From: Magicicada septendecula
Lineage: Eukaryota > Arthropoda > Insecta > Hemiptera > Cicadidae
Length of the DNA stretch: 64,000 bases
Direction of reading: 5' to 3'
Assembly: GCA_034769895.1 (NCBI GenBank)
Contig: CM068367.1
Coordinates: forward strand, 691,848,268 to 691,912,267
Shown here piece after piece: positions 29,966-43,511 of this stretch; position 1 is the stretch's first letter, and each line of letters opens with the position of its first letter. The notes beneath the pieces were generated by a model. The model ran no database searches. It worked only from the letters and a program-made list of their open reading frames with translations, and was not told the origin of the DNA. Made by a program: the position numbers and the translations under genes.

Positions 29966-30774
29966 TGCTCTGAGCACTTTGGGCCCAAAATGAGCTGGGT
30001 ATACTATGTATATTTTAATACTATAAGAAAAAATGTTCGTGTTGAAGAAAAACAATGCTATAATAAAAAATTATTTTTTGTAACCGTATTGCAATGATTG
30101 AGTGATTTTGTATTTCACGTGGTTCAAAGAGTTTTGAGTTTGATATATTTAGAAAATAGGAAAGAAAATTTGTAGTAATACTTGTGGATGTAACATGGTA
30201 TTATGTGGGATAGTAATTGTGTATTATGTTGTAACTGATAATATAAAATTAATGATGATATTTGAGTGTTTATTCATTACCCAACCCTGACCTAACTTGT
30301 GCTTCTGAATATGCCTAAACGGACTTGGATTTCCCCGTCTTTTGGTAAATAATTTTTTTAGCATCTACGTTGTTTGTGGGCAATACGATATTGCTCCCTC
30401 ACACTCTCTATCAAGTGTGGGTGGCGACCTTGGGTCTTCTATTTGTACCTTCACAATTCTTTTAAACATCCTGTTCAGGTCATCCTGAATACTATAAAAC
30501 ACACTACACAAACATTACCACAGTATATATAGTCACAGTAGGAAGATTGAGTACAAAATTAATTTAAAAAGGCACCACTTTGAAATATTTCTATGATGTT
30601 GCTTTGGCACACCATTTATGAATTTTTTTTAACTTTCTGAAGACACTCTGAATGTTGTTTTATAATTATGTGGTCATGTTTTTGAATTTTTTCAGAAATA
30701 AAATATTAATTGTAAATAGTGAAAGATTAATAAATTACATTCATTATACCTATATTAGCTTAAAGGTGACCTAC
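29961..30774 (-). other. NAA35 intron, nothing recognised
   Basis: AT-rich intron sequence between the GA tract and the exon at 30775. No motifs were recognised. Confidence 0.4.
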
Positions 30775-30970
30775 CTTATAATAACCTCCACACATATTCT
30801 GTAGGGCCTGATGTATTATAATTTCACGAGCATATGAGCGTCCTTTTCTTTTTTTGGGCTTGTTGCGACGCTGTGATCGGCCTACTGATGCCATTTCTTG
30901 ATCCATGAGAAATGTATCTGCCCTTGTTAGTGATGATACTAACCATCCATAAAGAAATTCATACAAATAC
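30775..30970 (-). CDS. Naa35: NAA35, internal exon with YLYEFLYGWL and basic segment
   Basis: The exon runs from TTTTTCCAG|G to TATAAG|GTAGGT and is 196 nt long. The first base completes the Trp codon begun in the previous exon. It encodes YLYEFLYGWLVSSLTRAD, a Lys/Arg-rich loop (RRNKPKKRKGRS) and QALQNMCGGYYK. The basic loop is a family feature and may contact the ribosome or rRNA (inference). Confidence 0.94.
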
Positions 30971-31557
30971 CTGGAAAAAACCATTTATATTCAATTTTGA
31001 AACTTTAATGACAAATTCAATTAACAAGTTTAACAAATATAATCAACTAAGATAATACTTTACAAAATGTGGTAATGTTATCTGTGGTTTAAATTTATTT
31101 TATGCATGCATGCATGTGTGTGTACACGAGCACATGCTCTCGTTATTGAAAAAGATGGTTATAAATTTGATCAATGAGTGTATTGCTATGCTTAAATCAC
31201 ACACAAAATCCCATAAAAATTGGATGAAAATATACGTTTTTCACAAACACAAAAGGCAATGTTTGTCTGAAATTTCTAACATAATGATACAAGCAGTCTG
31301 CTCTGGACAAACATACAACTAATTAAACCAGTTGAGGAGTAAAGTGGGAAAACCATAAATCTGATTTCTTGAACTGCTTCTTTGACATAAAAAAAGTTGC
31401 CAACAGAAATGTATATAGTTAAATACTTATATTTCATATAAATAAGGTAAAATGGTAAGAAATACAACCATTTATGATCACAGAATGTGAAACTTATACA
31501 ACTGATTTTACGTTAAGATTATTCAATTCATCAAAATATGTTTGTTTCTTAGCTTAC
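30971..31557 (-). other. NAA35 intron, 587 bp
   Basis: A short intron bounded by GTAAGC and TTTTTTCCAG on the minus strand. It contains no recognisable element apart from a small GCATGCATGCATG run near 31105. Confidence 0.6.
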
Positions 31558-31736
31558 CAAAATATATAATGGTATTCATGAATACTATACAGCTCTAGTT
31601 CAAATCCAGACAGGAGAAACATAATCATGATTCTCAGGCTGTGGTAAAGCACCCATGTACCAAAACATGCTAAATGTGAACGTTGTGACTCGGTCTTCAA
31701 ACTCAAATTATGTAGAAATGCATCAACTCTCTCTGC
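31558..31736 (-). CDS. Naa35: NAA35, internal exon with [16 protein letters not shown]
   Basis: The acceptor is TTCTTCAG|GCAGAG and the donor is ATTTTG|GTAAGC. The exon is 179 nt, entering in phase 0 and leaving in phase 2. It encodes [27 protein letters not shown] and [15 protein letters not shown], near-identical to animal NAA35. Confidence 0.95.
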
Positions 31737-34700
31737 CTGAAGAAAAAGGATTATTCTCAAATAATATGAAAATATTATATTAAAATTACTACAAATAGCT
31801 ACTCACATTTTTAATTCTTCATAAAGCTTACAAAATCTAAAAAACTAATTTAGCCATTGAAATCTTGTTTACTAAAACCACAACAAATATTAAAATTGAT
31901 ACATAATAAAGCGCCAAAAGGAAATGCGATAAACACACTACCATAGTGCCAAAGTAACAATATAATAGAGACCTGTTAAAAAACTAACAAAAAGTAAAGT
32001 GTTAATGAATGCAACAAATACAATTCTTACACATATCGTTAGTAACTGGTCACAGCTACTTTTTCAATGGATGAAACTGTGGGCAGGTATGAATTTATTT
32101 CACTGGGATATAACAGATTTTTGTTGCGGTCAATGCTAAAACTTTCCATGTACTTAATTGTAAGGTATTTCTTCAGTATTATACTTATTTTGTGTTAATC
32201 ATGAAAAGAAGATGGAAGAAAGTTACTCGGTAGTTTTCTGTTGTTACTACTGATTGTTTTATGTTGTAGTAAGTAAAATCCTGTTATAAAATACATTTCA
32301 ATTAAGTGTGTGAAAACTATGTATTAACTGGAACTATATCAGACAGCATATTATGTATCAATAGATACATCTTGTATTTCTGTAGGTTCGTATTTTTCAC
32401 ATATATTACATATTATTCACAAATATTATTAGAAGTATTTTGCAAACAATATTACACAGTAACTATAATATATTTCATTTATTGGTCAGTACCATTTCTG
32501 TTAAAACTGCTTGCCTCTATATGACCTATACAATGAATTATTAAGCTGTGCAATAATCATATTTATCAAAGAGTTTATGTACAAATTCAACCATCTGACA
32601 TCAGAAGAAACACTCACCAGTTTTATCTAGTAAATGTACTTGTGCAATACAAAACAAATAACAGTTTATTCACAAACTAAATTTTAATTATTACTAGTTT
32701 TGATTTTAGCTCCCTAAATTTAACAATGCACTCATTATGTGAAGGCACAAATTATATAAGTAAATAAGGTAATATTAATGTAGGTACTATATACTGTGTG
32801 CATAATCATTACTGTAAAGTAAATATACTTTACAGTTAAAATAGATATTTAAAAACCCCTATTTTCCCACTTTTCTGTATACCTTACTTTCTGTAAACGG
32901 AATTCCTAAAAATCATATCCTGACGAATGATGCTAAGTTACAGAAGACTAGATCGTTCATTGAAACTGTTGATGTTTATTCTCAAATATGAAAAAAAATG
33001 GAAGAAAATTTAAGCAACTTGATACATGGTGTACAAATTTTCTATTTTATTGGCCTTTTACAATGAGTGGATGACCCAATAATATTTGTTTCATTTTCTT
33101 GTCATTCATTCATTGTATGAATGAATGAAAAACTAAAGAAGTGAACAAACGAATAAGTGGCAACTGTTTTGCTGCAATACACACAGGCATAGCATCAAAA
33201 CAGTTTTATTGCTTAATGCTTTTGAGGCAGGAAACTCTGCATCTATTCCAGTGCGCAGTAGGGCTATAGTTTCTATAGGCACTATCCTACTATCTCTGAA
33301 TCCCACTGTACACAGAACATTTAGTAGGACTGAATTACTACAACTCTATTAAAAATGTAGTATGTATAATACAAATAATATTCGAGAGTTACTCAAAAAT
33401 TAACATACACACTAATTTGTTACCAAAGCAACACGGTACTTGGGCGATAGAGACCAGTATAAGTTTACAGTGTTAAACACAAATCCATTGTCCACTCTGT
33501 TTATTTCTGTTCAAGTAGTGAACAACAAATCATGGATCCTTGAACTGATGCTTCTACCAACTGTAATGCGTGTTAATATTTTTACACTCCTGTCATCGTG
33601 TCCTGAATACACTGAGGGTTGTGCCCTGAATTGTTCGATGGACCAAATGACAAGGTTCTCAGTCGGCTGAAGGACAGGATTGGAACTCTCCTACTACCTG
33701 TGTCTTATTAAGAATGTGCCCTTAACAGCCCAGTGTGGGGAGAGGTTGTTTCATCCAATCACAAGCAGACCAAAGGCAGTATGGAATGCCGAGTTGTTGA
33801 TATGACTTTGTATCAGGTAGTCAACCCCCTTTGTTGGAGCACTGTCATGGTATGAGTACTGCATAAGGCACACACCACATACTCAAAGAGTTTGCAGTCA
33901 GGGAAGTTACAAACAGATTTAATAGATGACTGTGCAAGTGACCTATCAGAGATCAGCACAACACCGGAATCCATCCAGGCAAGGATGCCATCACGTTAAT
34001 AAGATAAAGATCTGGTTGACTACTCAAAGTTTTGAAACCAAAGAGGCTCTCAATAATGATGTCAACTCTTGGCTAGTACCTTGGCTGCAGTGTTTTTCAA
34101 CAACGGTCTGCAACAGCTGCTGCAATGATGTAATATATGCATGTATGTGAATGACGATTATTCAGAAAAGTAGTATAGCCGTTTTTTTTTTTAATGAAAT
34201 ATTTTTTATATTTTTTTTCTTTACCAGCCAATTTTCCAGCAGCCCTTGTAGTAACTGTAGAACAGAGAAGTAATGGTACACATAAACCTTTGATAAAATA
34301 AACTTTTATGCCTTATTAACTCCAGCTTATGGACAGTAACTTGCAACGGAGAAAGACTGGTTAGCAATGGAGTGCTAACATAATTTACAGCAACCAGAAG
34401 AATGATAAGTTTTACTTCTCCTCTCTCAATTTCTTGCAAATACTGCAGGTCAATTCACTCGTGACATAAATTCATTAGCACTTTCTTTATCCTCTAAATG
34501 GTTGAAGCTTTTGAATGACTTTCAGAGCCACCAAAAATTCAGCACTGCAACTATTGGAAAGGAAATACAGTGATTAATTTGTGTATTATTTCATGTGTCT
34601 TTATTTGAACTGTACATGCCTAAACTGACAGGTATTGTTGAACTTTGAGAATGATGAAGCCAATCAACCAAAATGTTACCAAATCATGTTTCCCACATTT

Positions 34701-35473
34701 TATCGGTCTCTGGCTTACATTGACTTGATGTCACAGTTGAGTGATTTATTATAATTCTTGATGTAGACGATTAGATTCCTAAAAAATAAGGGAGTGTGTC
34801 TGATTAAGCATAGGGTATTGATAGAATTTTTAATTTATTCGATATGGAAAGTGCTTTCCAATTAATATTCACACTAATTATACCCACAACTACTTCTATA
34901 CAGTAAGTCACAATATTATTATACCAAAATGGAAATCAACCATTAAAAATTAGTAACACATTAGCATCAGAAAGGAACAGGTGTTTAACCAATTACTATT
35001 AAGGTCAATGTTATTGAGGAAAATACCCCTAGTGAGCACAAAACATTTATTTCAAACACGATAAAAAGTGAAAATTATTAAAAAAGGTTTATTATGTGGG
35101 AACCAGATACATAGGATAGCAAAATAAGTGTAGTTTTAACAGGATTTTACTGCATGTTCATTTAACATTTGTGTTTATTTTTTAAATCTTAACTATCTAC
35201 CCTTCCCACATTTTGGCACACAATATAGTACTGCAACATTTGATATCTGAATAATGTCTGTCATAATAGCACTTTTATTGTCCAGATTCTATTTTGACTT
35301 TTCACACAATTGTCAATTCATAAAAACAACAATATAATTTAAGTTTTACAGGTAAGTTTTTCATAGTTTCCTTATCGTTTGTACAAAACCAAGTACGTTC
35401 TTGCTGCTAAAATAATTATTTAGTATAGGCCTAAAAAATAAGCCAATTTTTTTATACAGAAAAACTCAATTAC
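31737..35473 (-). other. NAA35 intron, 3.7 kb, nothing recognised
   Basis: AT-rich intron bounded by GTAATT and TTCTTCAG. An imperfect palindrome of ATTCATTCATT and AATGAATGAA lies near 33100-33130. A GC-richer stretch at 33420-34140 has short frames but no known motif; it may be an old, unrecognised repeat. Confidence 0.4.
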
Positions 35474-35614
35474 CTCATCCTGTAAAGAAGCAAAGTCTTC
35501 TAATAAATGTGCTAACTTGTCACGTTGGCGAGCTCTGTTGTGCCCACAAAGCTGAATGAGACTTGTAAATGGACGCACACATCGATTCAAGAATGTATCA
35601 ACATACGCTTTAGC
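35474..35614 (-). CDS. Naa35: NAA35, internal exon with [23 protein letters not shown]
   Basis: The acceptor is TTTCAAAG|GCTAAA and the donor is GATGAG|GTAATT. It is 141 nt, phase 0 on both sides. The peptide contains [18 protein letters not shown] and [18 protein letters not shown], strongly conserved in the family. The intron on its 5' side is 24.1 kb long and full of transposons. Confidence 0.95.
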
Positions 35615-36195
35615 CTTTGAAAAGTACAGTAATAAAAAAAATATTAATCAAAATACAGTAGATGCACCATTATAAATCAATATAAAAACCCCATTTCTGT
35701 CTATTTATATGCTTGAATCATTCTAAATTATAAAACATGCATTCTTTCATGTAAAACAATTATAATTCATGCAAACTTTAAACATGGAATTTGAACCAGC
35801 ATGAAACAAAATCTTGGACAACTGATATCACACTGGTATCTGAAGTCAGATCTGCGATTAGAATACGTCTTAGAAGTTAATTGTTTTAGAACTGGAACTG
35901 ACTTACTTCGAAAACAGCTCAACAGCTTTACATGTAAAAGATGTATGAAAAAGATGAGATACTTTACCTTACACTATTAACAAATTTAACTAGGAGTGTC
36001 ACTGACACAAATGGGCGGAGCATTTGATATTCGTAATAATTTTTTATCAATATTTTTACAATCAACCGTCTTTGATCTGTTAGATAAATAGATTCGTAAT
36101 AATTTATTTATCAATATTCTTACAATCAACAAAATATATACACTTTTATGATACACACTTTTTATTGAAGACACTATATTATAGTACAATATACA

Positions 36196-36383
36196 TTAAT
36201 TGTCATTAGACATATTCCACAACCTTTGCAACTCATCTGTACGATCAACCATTGATGGACTTCTATTAATTTTTAGCAGTCTATCAAAATTAAACGCCGG
36301 ATTTAATAATAATTCTTCTAATGTTTTCACTCTTGAAAGAGCAACATACGTTAATCCAACCTGAAATTCATTGTCTCCTAAAT
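36196..36383 (-). pseudogene. Helitron protein, C-terminal end of helicase
   Basis: The peptide GDNEFQVGLTYVALSRVKTL followed by LLNPAFNFDRLLKINRSP and a stop at 36196-36198 is the standard PIF1/Helitron helicase C-terminus. It joins exactly to VNL at 46313 when the hAT-like insertion and one 5-bp duplication are taken out. Confidence 0.88.
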
Positions 36384-37085
36384 CAGGGTGTCCAGCAGAA
36401 TTGTTGGTAAAAATTCAAGCACATTTCAAGGATTTCAAGGCTCATCTCTAAATTTTTCAAGGACCCTCGCATAACCAATTACCACCATATTTTTCAAAAG
36501 ATCCTTAACCCCTAGCTAAGAAAAATAACCATCCTTCCAAGCACAAAAAGAAAATATGTGTGTTATAAATACTAAAAAAACATATTTTTTTGACAAACTT
36601 TAGCATACATATTTAAGTTGGTTGATATCCAAAGTTACAATCTCCATTTTTGATGAAAAAGCACAACATGGCATCTGTTACATATTAAACCCAGCTTTCA
36701 AATACCATATGAACCAAAAGCTAAAAATACTTGCAATTCATGGTTTGAAAGTCGGTAAAGTCAATTTAAAAGCATTAGCTTGGGAAATGTTTTTTGTAAA
36801 ATACTCAAAAGGTCAAAAATAAAGACTATGGCTTCTGATTCTAACCATCATGCATGTAATTATAGGTACATTTCTTTTCAATGTTAAACAGGCATATAAA
36901 AGTGATTTCAAATAAAAAATTTAACAACCAATTTTGAACAAAATATAAGTTTGCTTTAATAAATTGCTAACAAGTAAGTAATAAAGCTGTAGTTGTAAGA
37001 AAAATTTATTTAAGTAAAAATAAGATTTAGAGTAATACAAAAAATACCAGGTACATCTACCAATAAGTGCATTTTAGGAGATGCC

Positions 37086-39366
37086 CTAAGCAAGCTTTTC
37101 TATCTGGTCTTTGATGGTCTGAGCCTCTTCTAGAATTCTGGCTCTTTTTGTTTCCAGCTCTCGTACAATCCGTTCATTCAGCTTTCTTTTCTCTCGTTCT
37201 TCACCTGCTTTATTCTGTACTTCTTTCCTTCCTGCTTTAAGTTCCACACTATATCTATTATATGCCTTTTTTACATCAAAGAGCAAACTTTTAGTTAACG
37301 GTACCTTTTCAATCCCCCCATATGCATTAATTGCATCATACACAATGCGATACCCAATCAAAGATTCTTCCCTCATATTTTCAATTACCACTTCCTTATT
37401 TATTGAGAAGCCTCTCTCTACCTCTGCATTTCCATATGAAATAATAAGGATCATTTTTAAAAGAGAAAGAGTTTCCTTGTATTCATTTCCCAGCCTTACC
37501 ATCACTTTCATCCAAAAGTCTTTCGTGAATATCCCTTTAAATCATCGCAAATGTTTTTTTTTGACAGCATTTCATTGAACTGGCGCTGAACTTTGTCGGC
37601 AAAAATGCTACTAATTCTATTCTTCTCAGCCAGATGGATTAGCAGTCGCTGGAGTCTTTCTTTTCCCACTGGTGTAACAGCAACTGCAGGATCAAAACAT
37701 GACACATACCTTGTCAGTTTTATTCCTAAAGGGGAACGATCTTGCAACCTGTTGACGATGACCTTCAGTGCTGCTCTGCATTCATTTTTGAAGCACCCAA
37801 TTTCAAGTTGGCTGGCCTTGCAATTTTTCAACTGAACCAATATCACCATTCCTACATTGACCTTCTTGGCTGGCAGTAGGTTCTCCGTCTTATTAACATC
37901 CACATCCTCTTTTACTTTGTTGGGCTCCACAAAGCGCTGAGCACACGAGACAACTATATTGTTAATTGCAGCATGTAAGAAAGGGACAAGAGGAGAGTTT
38001 GACTGAAATTCCGTCAAGAATGGCTTCAAGTCTGACGAAATCATTATAAAAAATCCTAATTTTGCTCCCAGGAGATGATCCTTCAGAAACGTCTTGACTG
38101 TGTGGAAGCTGGCACACGTTGGCATCTTCTTTTCAATCTCTGGCGCTTCCACAAACTTTCTCAGGTTTGGAAGAATTTCAATGGTCCTATGTGCAACGTC
38201 AATATTTTCCAGCCACCACACTGCACAAAATTTTTTAGGAAATACAGATGCATTTGTAACGTCAATGAAAATACCTCTGCGGGCTGGCGAGTTTTTAAAC
38301 AAATTATAGATAGCCCTCAGAAAAGCCACTAAGTTCCATCCAGTCTCATCCATGGCAGTCTTGAAGGCACAATGAATTGTATGTAGTCCACAAGTCCCTA
38401 TGTCGAGCAGTTGTTCACTATTGCCACAATCCTTTGTAAGAAAACTATTTAAGTCCTTCAGAAACTTTTTGTTAACATTTGGACCATCTAGTGAAACTTG
38501 GAGGAGCTTTTTTGTGTCTGTGGAGGGCAACCCAGCGAGGAAAGCTTCCAAAAGGTGAGCAGCAGTTGATCGATGCAGAAAAACAGAAGTGAGGTATCTT
38601 GTAGCCACTTCATTTTTGCTTTTGTCCCAGAAGCGGACGACTAAATCCATTTGCTAGCTCTGACTGATTTTATTAAGAGATTCGTCGAAAGCCGCAACAA
38701 AGTAATCGCATGACTGGAGCGACCTTTGTAACTCCTCCCTAAAATGATGAACCAAGCCAAACACAATCACATAGCTTATCTTGGTTCTTTCTAGTTGCAT
38801 GCTTGCTGCAATTTCGGAGTCTGGAAACATCAATTTCATCATCTTCACATCACGAGCTGCCTTCCTCAATGAAGTATGTGTGTAGACACTCTCCAGGCAC
38901 CACAACACTTCCGCTTGTAACTTCTTCTCTTGCAAAGTAGACAAATTTAGTAAAACATTCTGTTTCAATGAAACTGTAGAGGGCGTAGGATGCATATCTG
39001 CGTATGTAGTTCCTGTACTGAGCATTGAAGGCCTAGCACGAGTTTCACTAACAGCTGAAGAAGTACCAACTTCAAAGGAAGTTGAAGAGGAAGTAGTGGC
39101 CACAGGGTCTCGATTCGATGATAAAAGCTGCACAGAACTGACATAATTTAAAAGATTTGATCCTGAAACAGACTTTTTTTATGTCCTGAACCTTCTGCGT
39201 GGCTAATCAGAACAGAACGTCCCATCATTTTCACATCTATGTTCGCTCCAGGACACAGCTTACATTTTGCTGAGAACATGTTACAGGGTGCTCGCAGTAT
39301 CCACGAAGATAGCTCTGGATCTTCAAGCCAACGATCTTGAAAGTGAGTTTTTCCGTGTTTCCCCAT
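37086..39366 (-). pseudogene. hAT transposase with BED-like finger, frameshifted
   Basis: The ATG at 39366 begins MGKHGKTHFQDRWL. A BED-like finger follows (FSAKCKLCPGANIDV...LISHAEGSGHKK). After a frameshift near 39140 the sequence continues through a Ser/Thr-rich linker and AFDESLNK to an in-frame TAG at 38656-38654. The following long frame (38650-37508) reads LVVRFWDKSKNEVATRYL, LQVSLDGPNVNKKF, CGLHTIHCAF and CAVWWLEN, catalytic-core landmarks of this hAT lineage. A last shift near 37510 leads to the dimerisation region (ILIISYGNAEVERGFSINKE) and a Lys/Glu-rich coiled coil ending at TAG 37086. The gene is inactive. Confidence 0.82.
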
Positions 39367-39468
39367 TATGACAAAAACTACCTGTAGGAAGAAAGTAACA
39401 AGAATTGCTTTAAGTGGAAAAAAAAAAGATGGCAACTTCTGATTAGATACTTCAGGAATCAAAATCAT

Positions 39469-41363
<1,895 letters not shown>

Positions 41364-41470
41364 TTCCCTGCCTTTTTATTGCTGTAGTCATAATAATAAA
41401 ATGGAAACGTAAACATTACATAACTGAGATATGCTTACCTGCCACGAACGATATATTATTTTTACATGTA

Positions 41471-42593
41471 CGAGGTGTGTTCAAAAAAAGACCAAACTAT
41501 TTGTGTAGCACGTCAACTAGCTCATAGAGCGAGCTGCAGAATTAAGTGCTGCTAGCGACAGGTTTTGACGCCTGAATGCCGTTTTCTCTGTTCCGTCACG
41601 ATCTTCAGTCTTCGAGCTACACGCGCTGTAGTGGGCACGGGCACACACCGTCCGGCGGATTTATAACGAAGTGAGAATGAAGATCTTAACACAATGTGTG
41701 TGTATAAAATATTGCTGCTGACTTCGTATAATCTTTACAGAGCTATTTCCATTGTCTTCCAAAGTTTTCATTACCATTTGCATTGGTACGCAGTTGTTGA
41801 CCGATTTCAAAACGGGTCTCTTTCTGATCGTCGTCAACAAACACAGTAAGAATTTTTCAGTGATACGATACATTTAAATTTTTCTATCATAATTTAATTT
41901 TACGATCTTAAATGGATTCTGTCAGAAAGTATACACACCGGTACCAATCTGAGAGCTTGACCTTGAAACAGTTACGACAGGAAATATGAATATATGAATA
42001 ATATATAATATATTAAAATATGATCCGATATAACGTAATGCAAATAGTCACCTATAGAGTAACGACACGATATTTTTAAGTTGACAATTAGCTGTTGTCC
42101 TTGCCAGCTGTCATCAAGGTCAAGCTCTCAGATTGGTACCGGTGTGTATACCAGCATTTAAACGATGATTTACAATTACCACATCGCGAGCTCTCTTCCC
42201 ATGATCTTCGATATTGCTTTGATCTGCACTGACCATTGTTTTTCCCTCTTTAAAAATTCTTAAAACTAATCGTTCGCCTCATGCAGGCTTCCGCGTATGC
42301 TTAATTGAAAACCAGAATGTCTCTGAAAAGTTTTAACCTAGTTTTGCTGCAAAATTTCATACGCACATGTTGTTCTCGCGGTCTTTCTTAATCGCTGTCA
42401 CTACTCCGCCGGCCAGCGTGTGCACGTCCCCACTCAATGTGATATACCTCAAAGACTACTGCTAATAGCGGAACACAATAAGTGGTAGTTTGTTGTCAAA
42501 AACTATCGCTAGGTGCGCGCAAAGTCGCGGCGCGTCGTTTGTGCGGATTGATGTGTTACTCAAAAAGTTTGGTCTTTTTATGAACACACCTCG
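41471..42593. mobile_element. Mariner-type element, about 1.1 kb, no intact transposase
   Basis: The ends CGAGGTGTGTTCAAAAA and its imperfect complement, typical of mariner, are flanked by TA at 41469-41470 and 42594-42595. A frame of 70 codons at 41661-41873 has no DDE motifs. The element is non-autonomous or decayed. A 217-bp MITE is nested inside. Confidence 0.88.
41932..42148. mobile_element. 217-bp MITE with perfect 35-bp inverted ends
   Basis: The left 35 bases starting TACACACCGGTACCAATCTG are exactly repeated in inverse at 42114-42148. TA flanks both sides (41930-41931, 42149-42150). There is no coding capacity. The perfect ends suggest recent mobilisation by a Tc1/mariner transposase acting in trans. 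Confidence 0.9.
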
Positions 42594-42734
42594 TATATTA
42601 ACTCATACATAATTTACATTAAAATGAAAAAATTATAATTTTATTGCCTGGCAACAAAATTATTTTATTTTTAACAATTACCATTGTTTGAAAAAGTTTA
42701 AATGCATTTTCAAGTACTTTACTGTTGTTAAAAC

Positions 42735-43375
42735 GTAAAAGGTTACAGGTAAACTACCCCTTCCCCTTAACCGATCTTCACCAAAATCGAAAATCCTTGA
42801 GATCTCTACAATTCAGGGACGTATGCAAAAAATTATTTGATTCTGTTTGAATTTGCGGCTGTTATCGTTTGCCATAGAAAATACGCTTGATAAAAAAACG
42901 TTGCAGGTAAACTACCCCTTCCCCTTAACCGATCTTCACCAAAAACAATAGGTCTTGATTACTCTACAAATCAGGGCTGTATGCAAAAAAAATATTTGAT
43001 TCTGTTTGAATTTGCGGCTGTTATCGTTTGCCATAGAAAATACCCTTGTTAAAAAAACGTTGCAGGTAAACTACCCCTTTCCCTTAACCGATCTTCACCA
43101 AAAACAATACATCTTTAGTACTCTACAATTCAGGGCTGCATGCGAAACATTATTTGATTCTGTTTGAATTTGCGACTGTTATCGTTTGCCAAAAAAAAAA
43201 ATTTCCCTTGATAAAAAAAACCGTTGCAGGTAAACTACCCCTTTCCCTCAACCGATCTTCACCAAAAACAATAGGTCGTGAGTACTCTACAAATCAGGGC
43301 TGTATGCAAAAAATTATTTGATTCTGTTTGAATTTGCGGCTGTTATCGTTTGCCATAGAAAAAAAAATCTACACA
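42735..43375 (+). repeat. Minisatellite, four units of about 158-165 bp
   Basis: The block GGTAAACTACCCCTT(T/C)CCCT recurs at 42748, 42906, 43064 and 43229. Each is followed by AACCGATCTTCACCAAAA and, later, TTTGAATTTGCG and CTGTTATCGTTTGCCA. Period lengths are 158, 158 and 165 bp. Units differ by scattered substitutions and A-run length. Confidence 0.93.
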
Positions 43376-43482
43376 CAGCAGACACACAGACACTTTTCGA
43401 AAAACGACTTTTTTCATGTTTTGAGTGTAGTACAATCAGAATCTGCAATAATCTCGAACACGATTTTTTTTGCCATCACCAT

Positions 43483-43511
43483 ACTTCCATTTCCTTAAGG
43501 AATATGGAAGT
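43483..43511. repeat. Palindrome next to the minisatellite
   Basis: ACTTCCATTTCCTTAAGGAA followed by TATGGAAGT forms a near-perfect inverted repeat with one unpaired base. It lies about 100 bp after the last minisatellite unit. Terminal hairpins of this sort occur in Helitron-like non-autonomous elements, but no CTRR end was recognised here. Confidence 0.6.

Noticed and set aside
29805-30055. Arg-Glu and Ser-Leu repeat proteins
   Set aside because: They are translations of the (GA)n microsatellite.
33440-34150. Short frames in the 3.7-kb NAA35 intron
   Set aside because: No recognisable motif, no splice phase consistent with NAA35, and uneven composition typical of old repeats.
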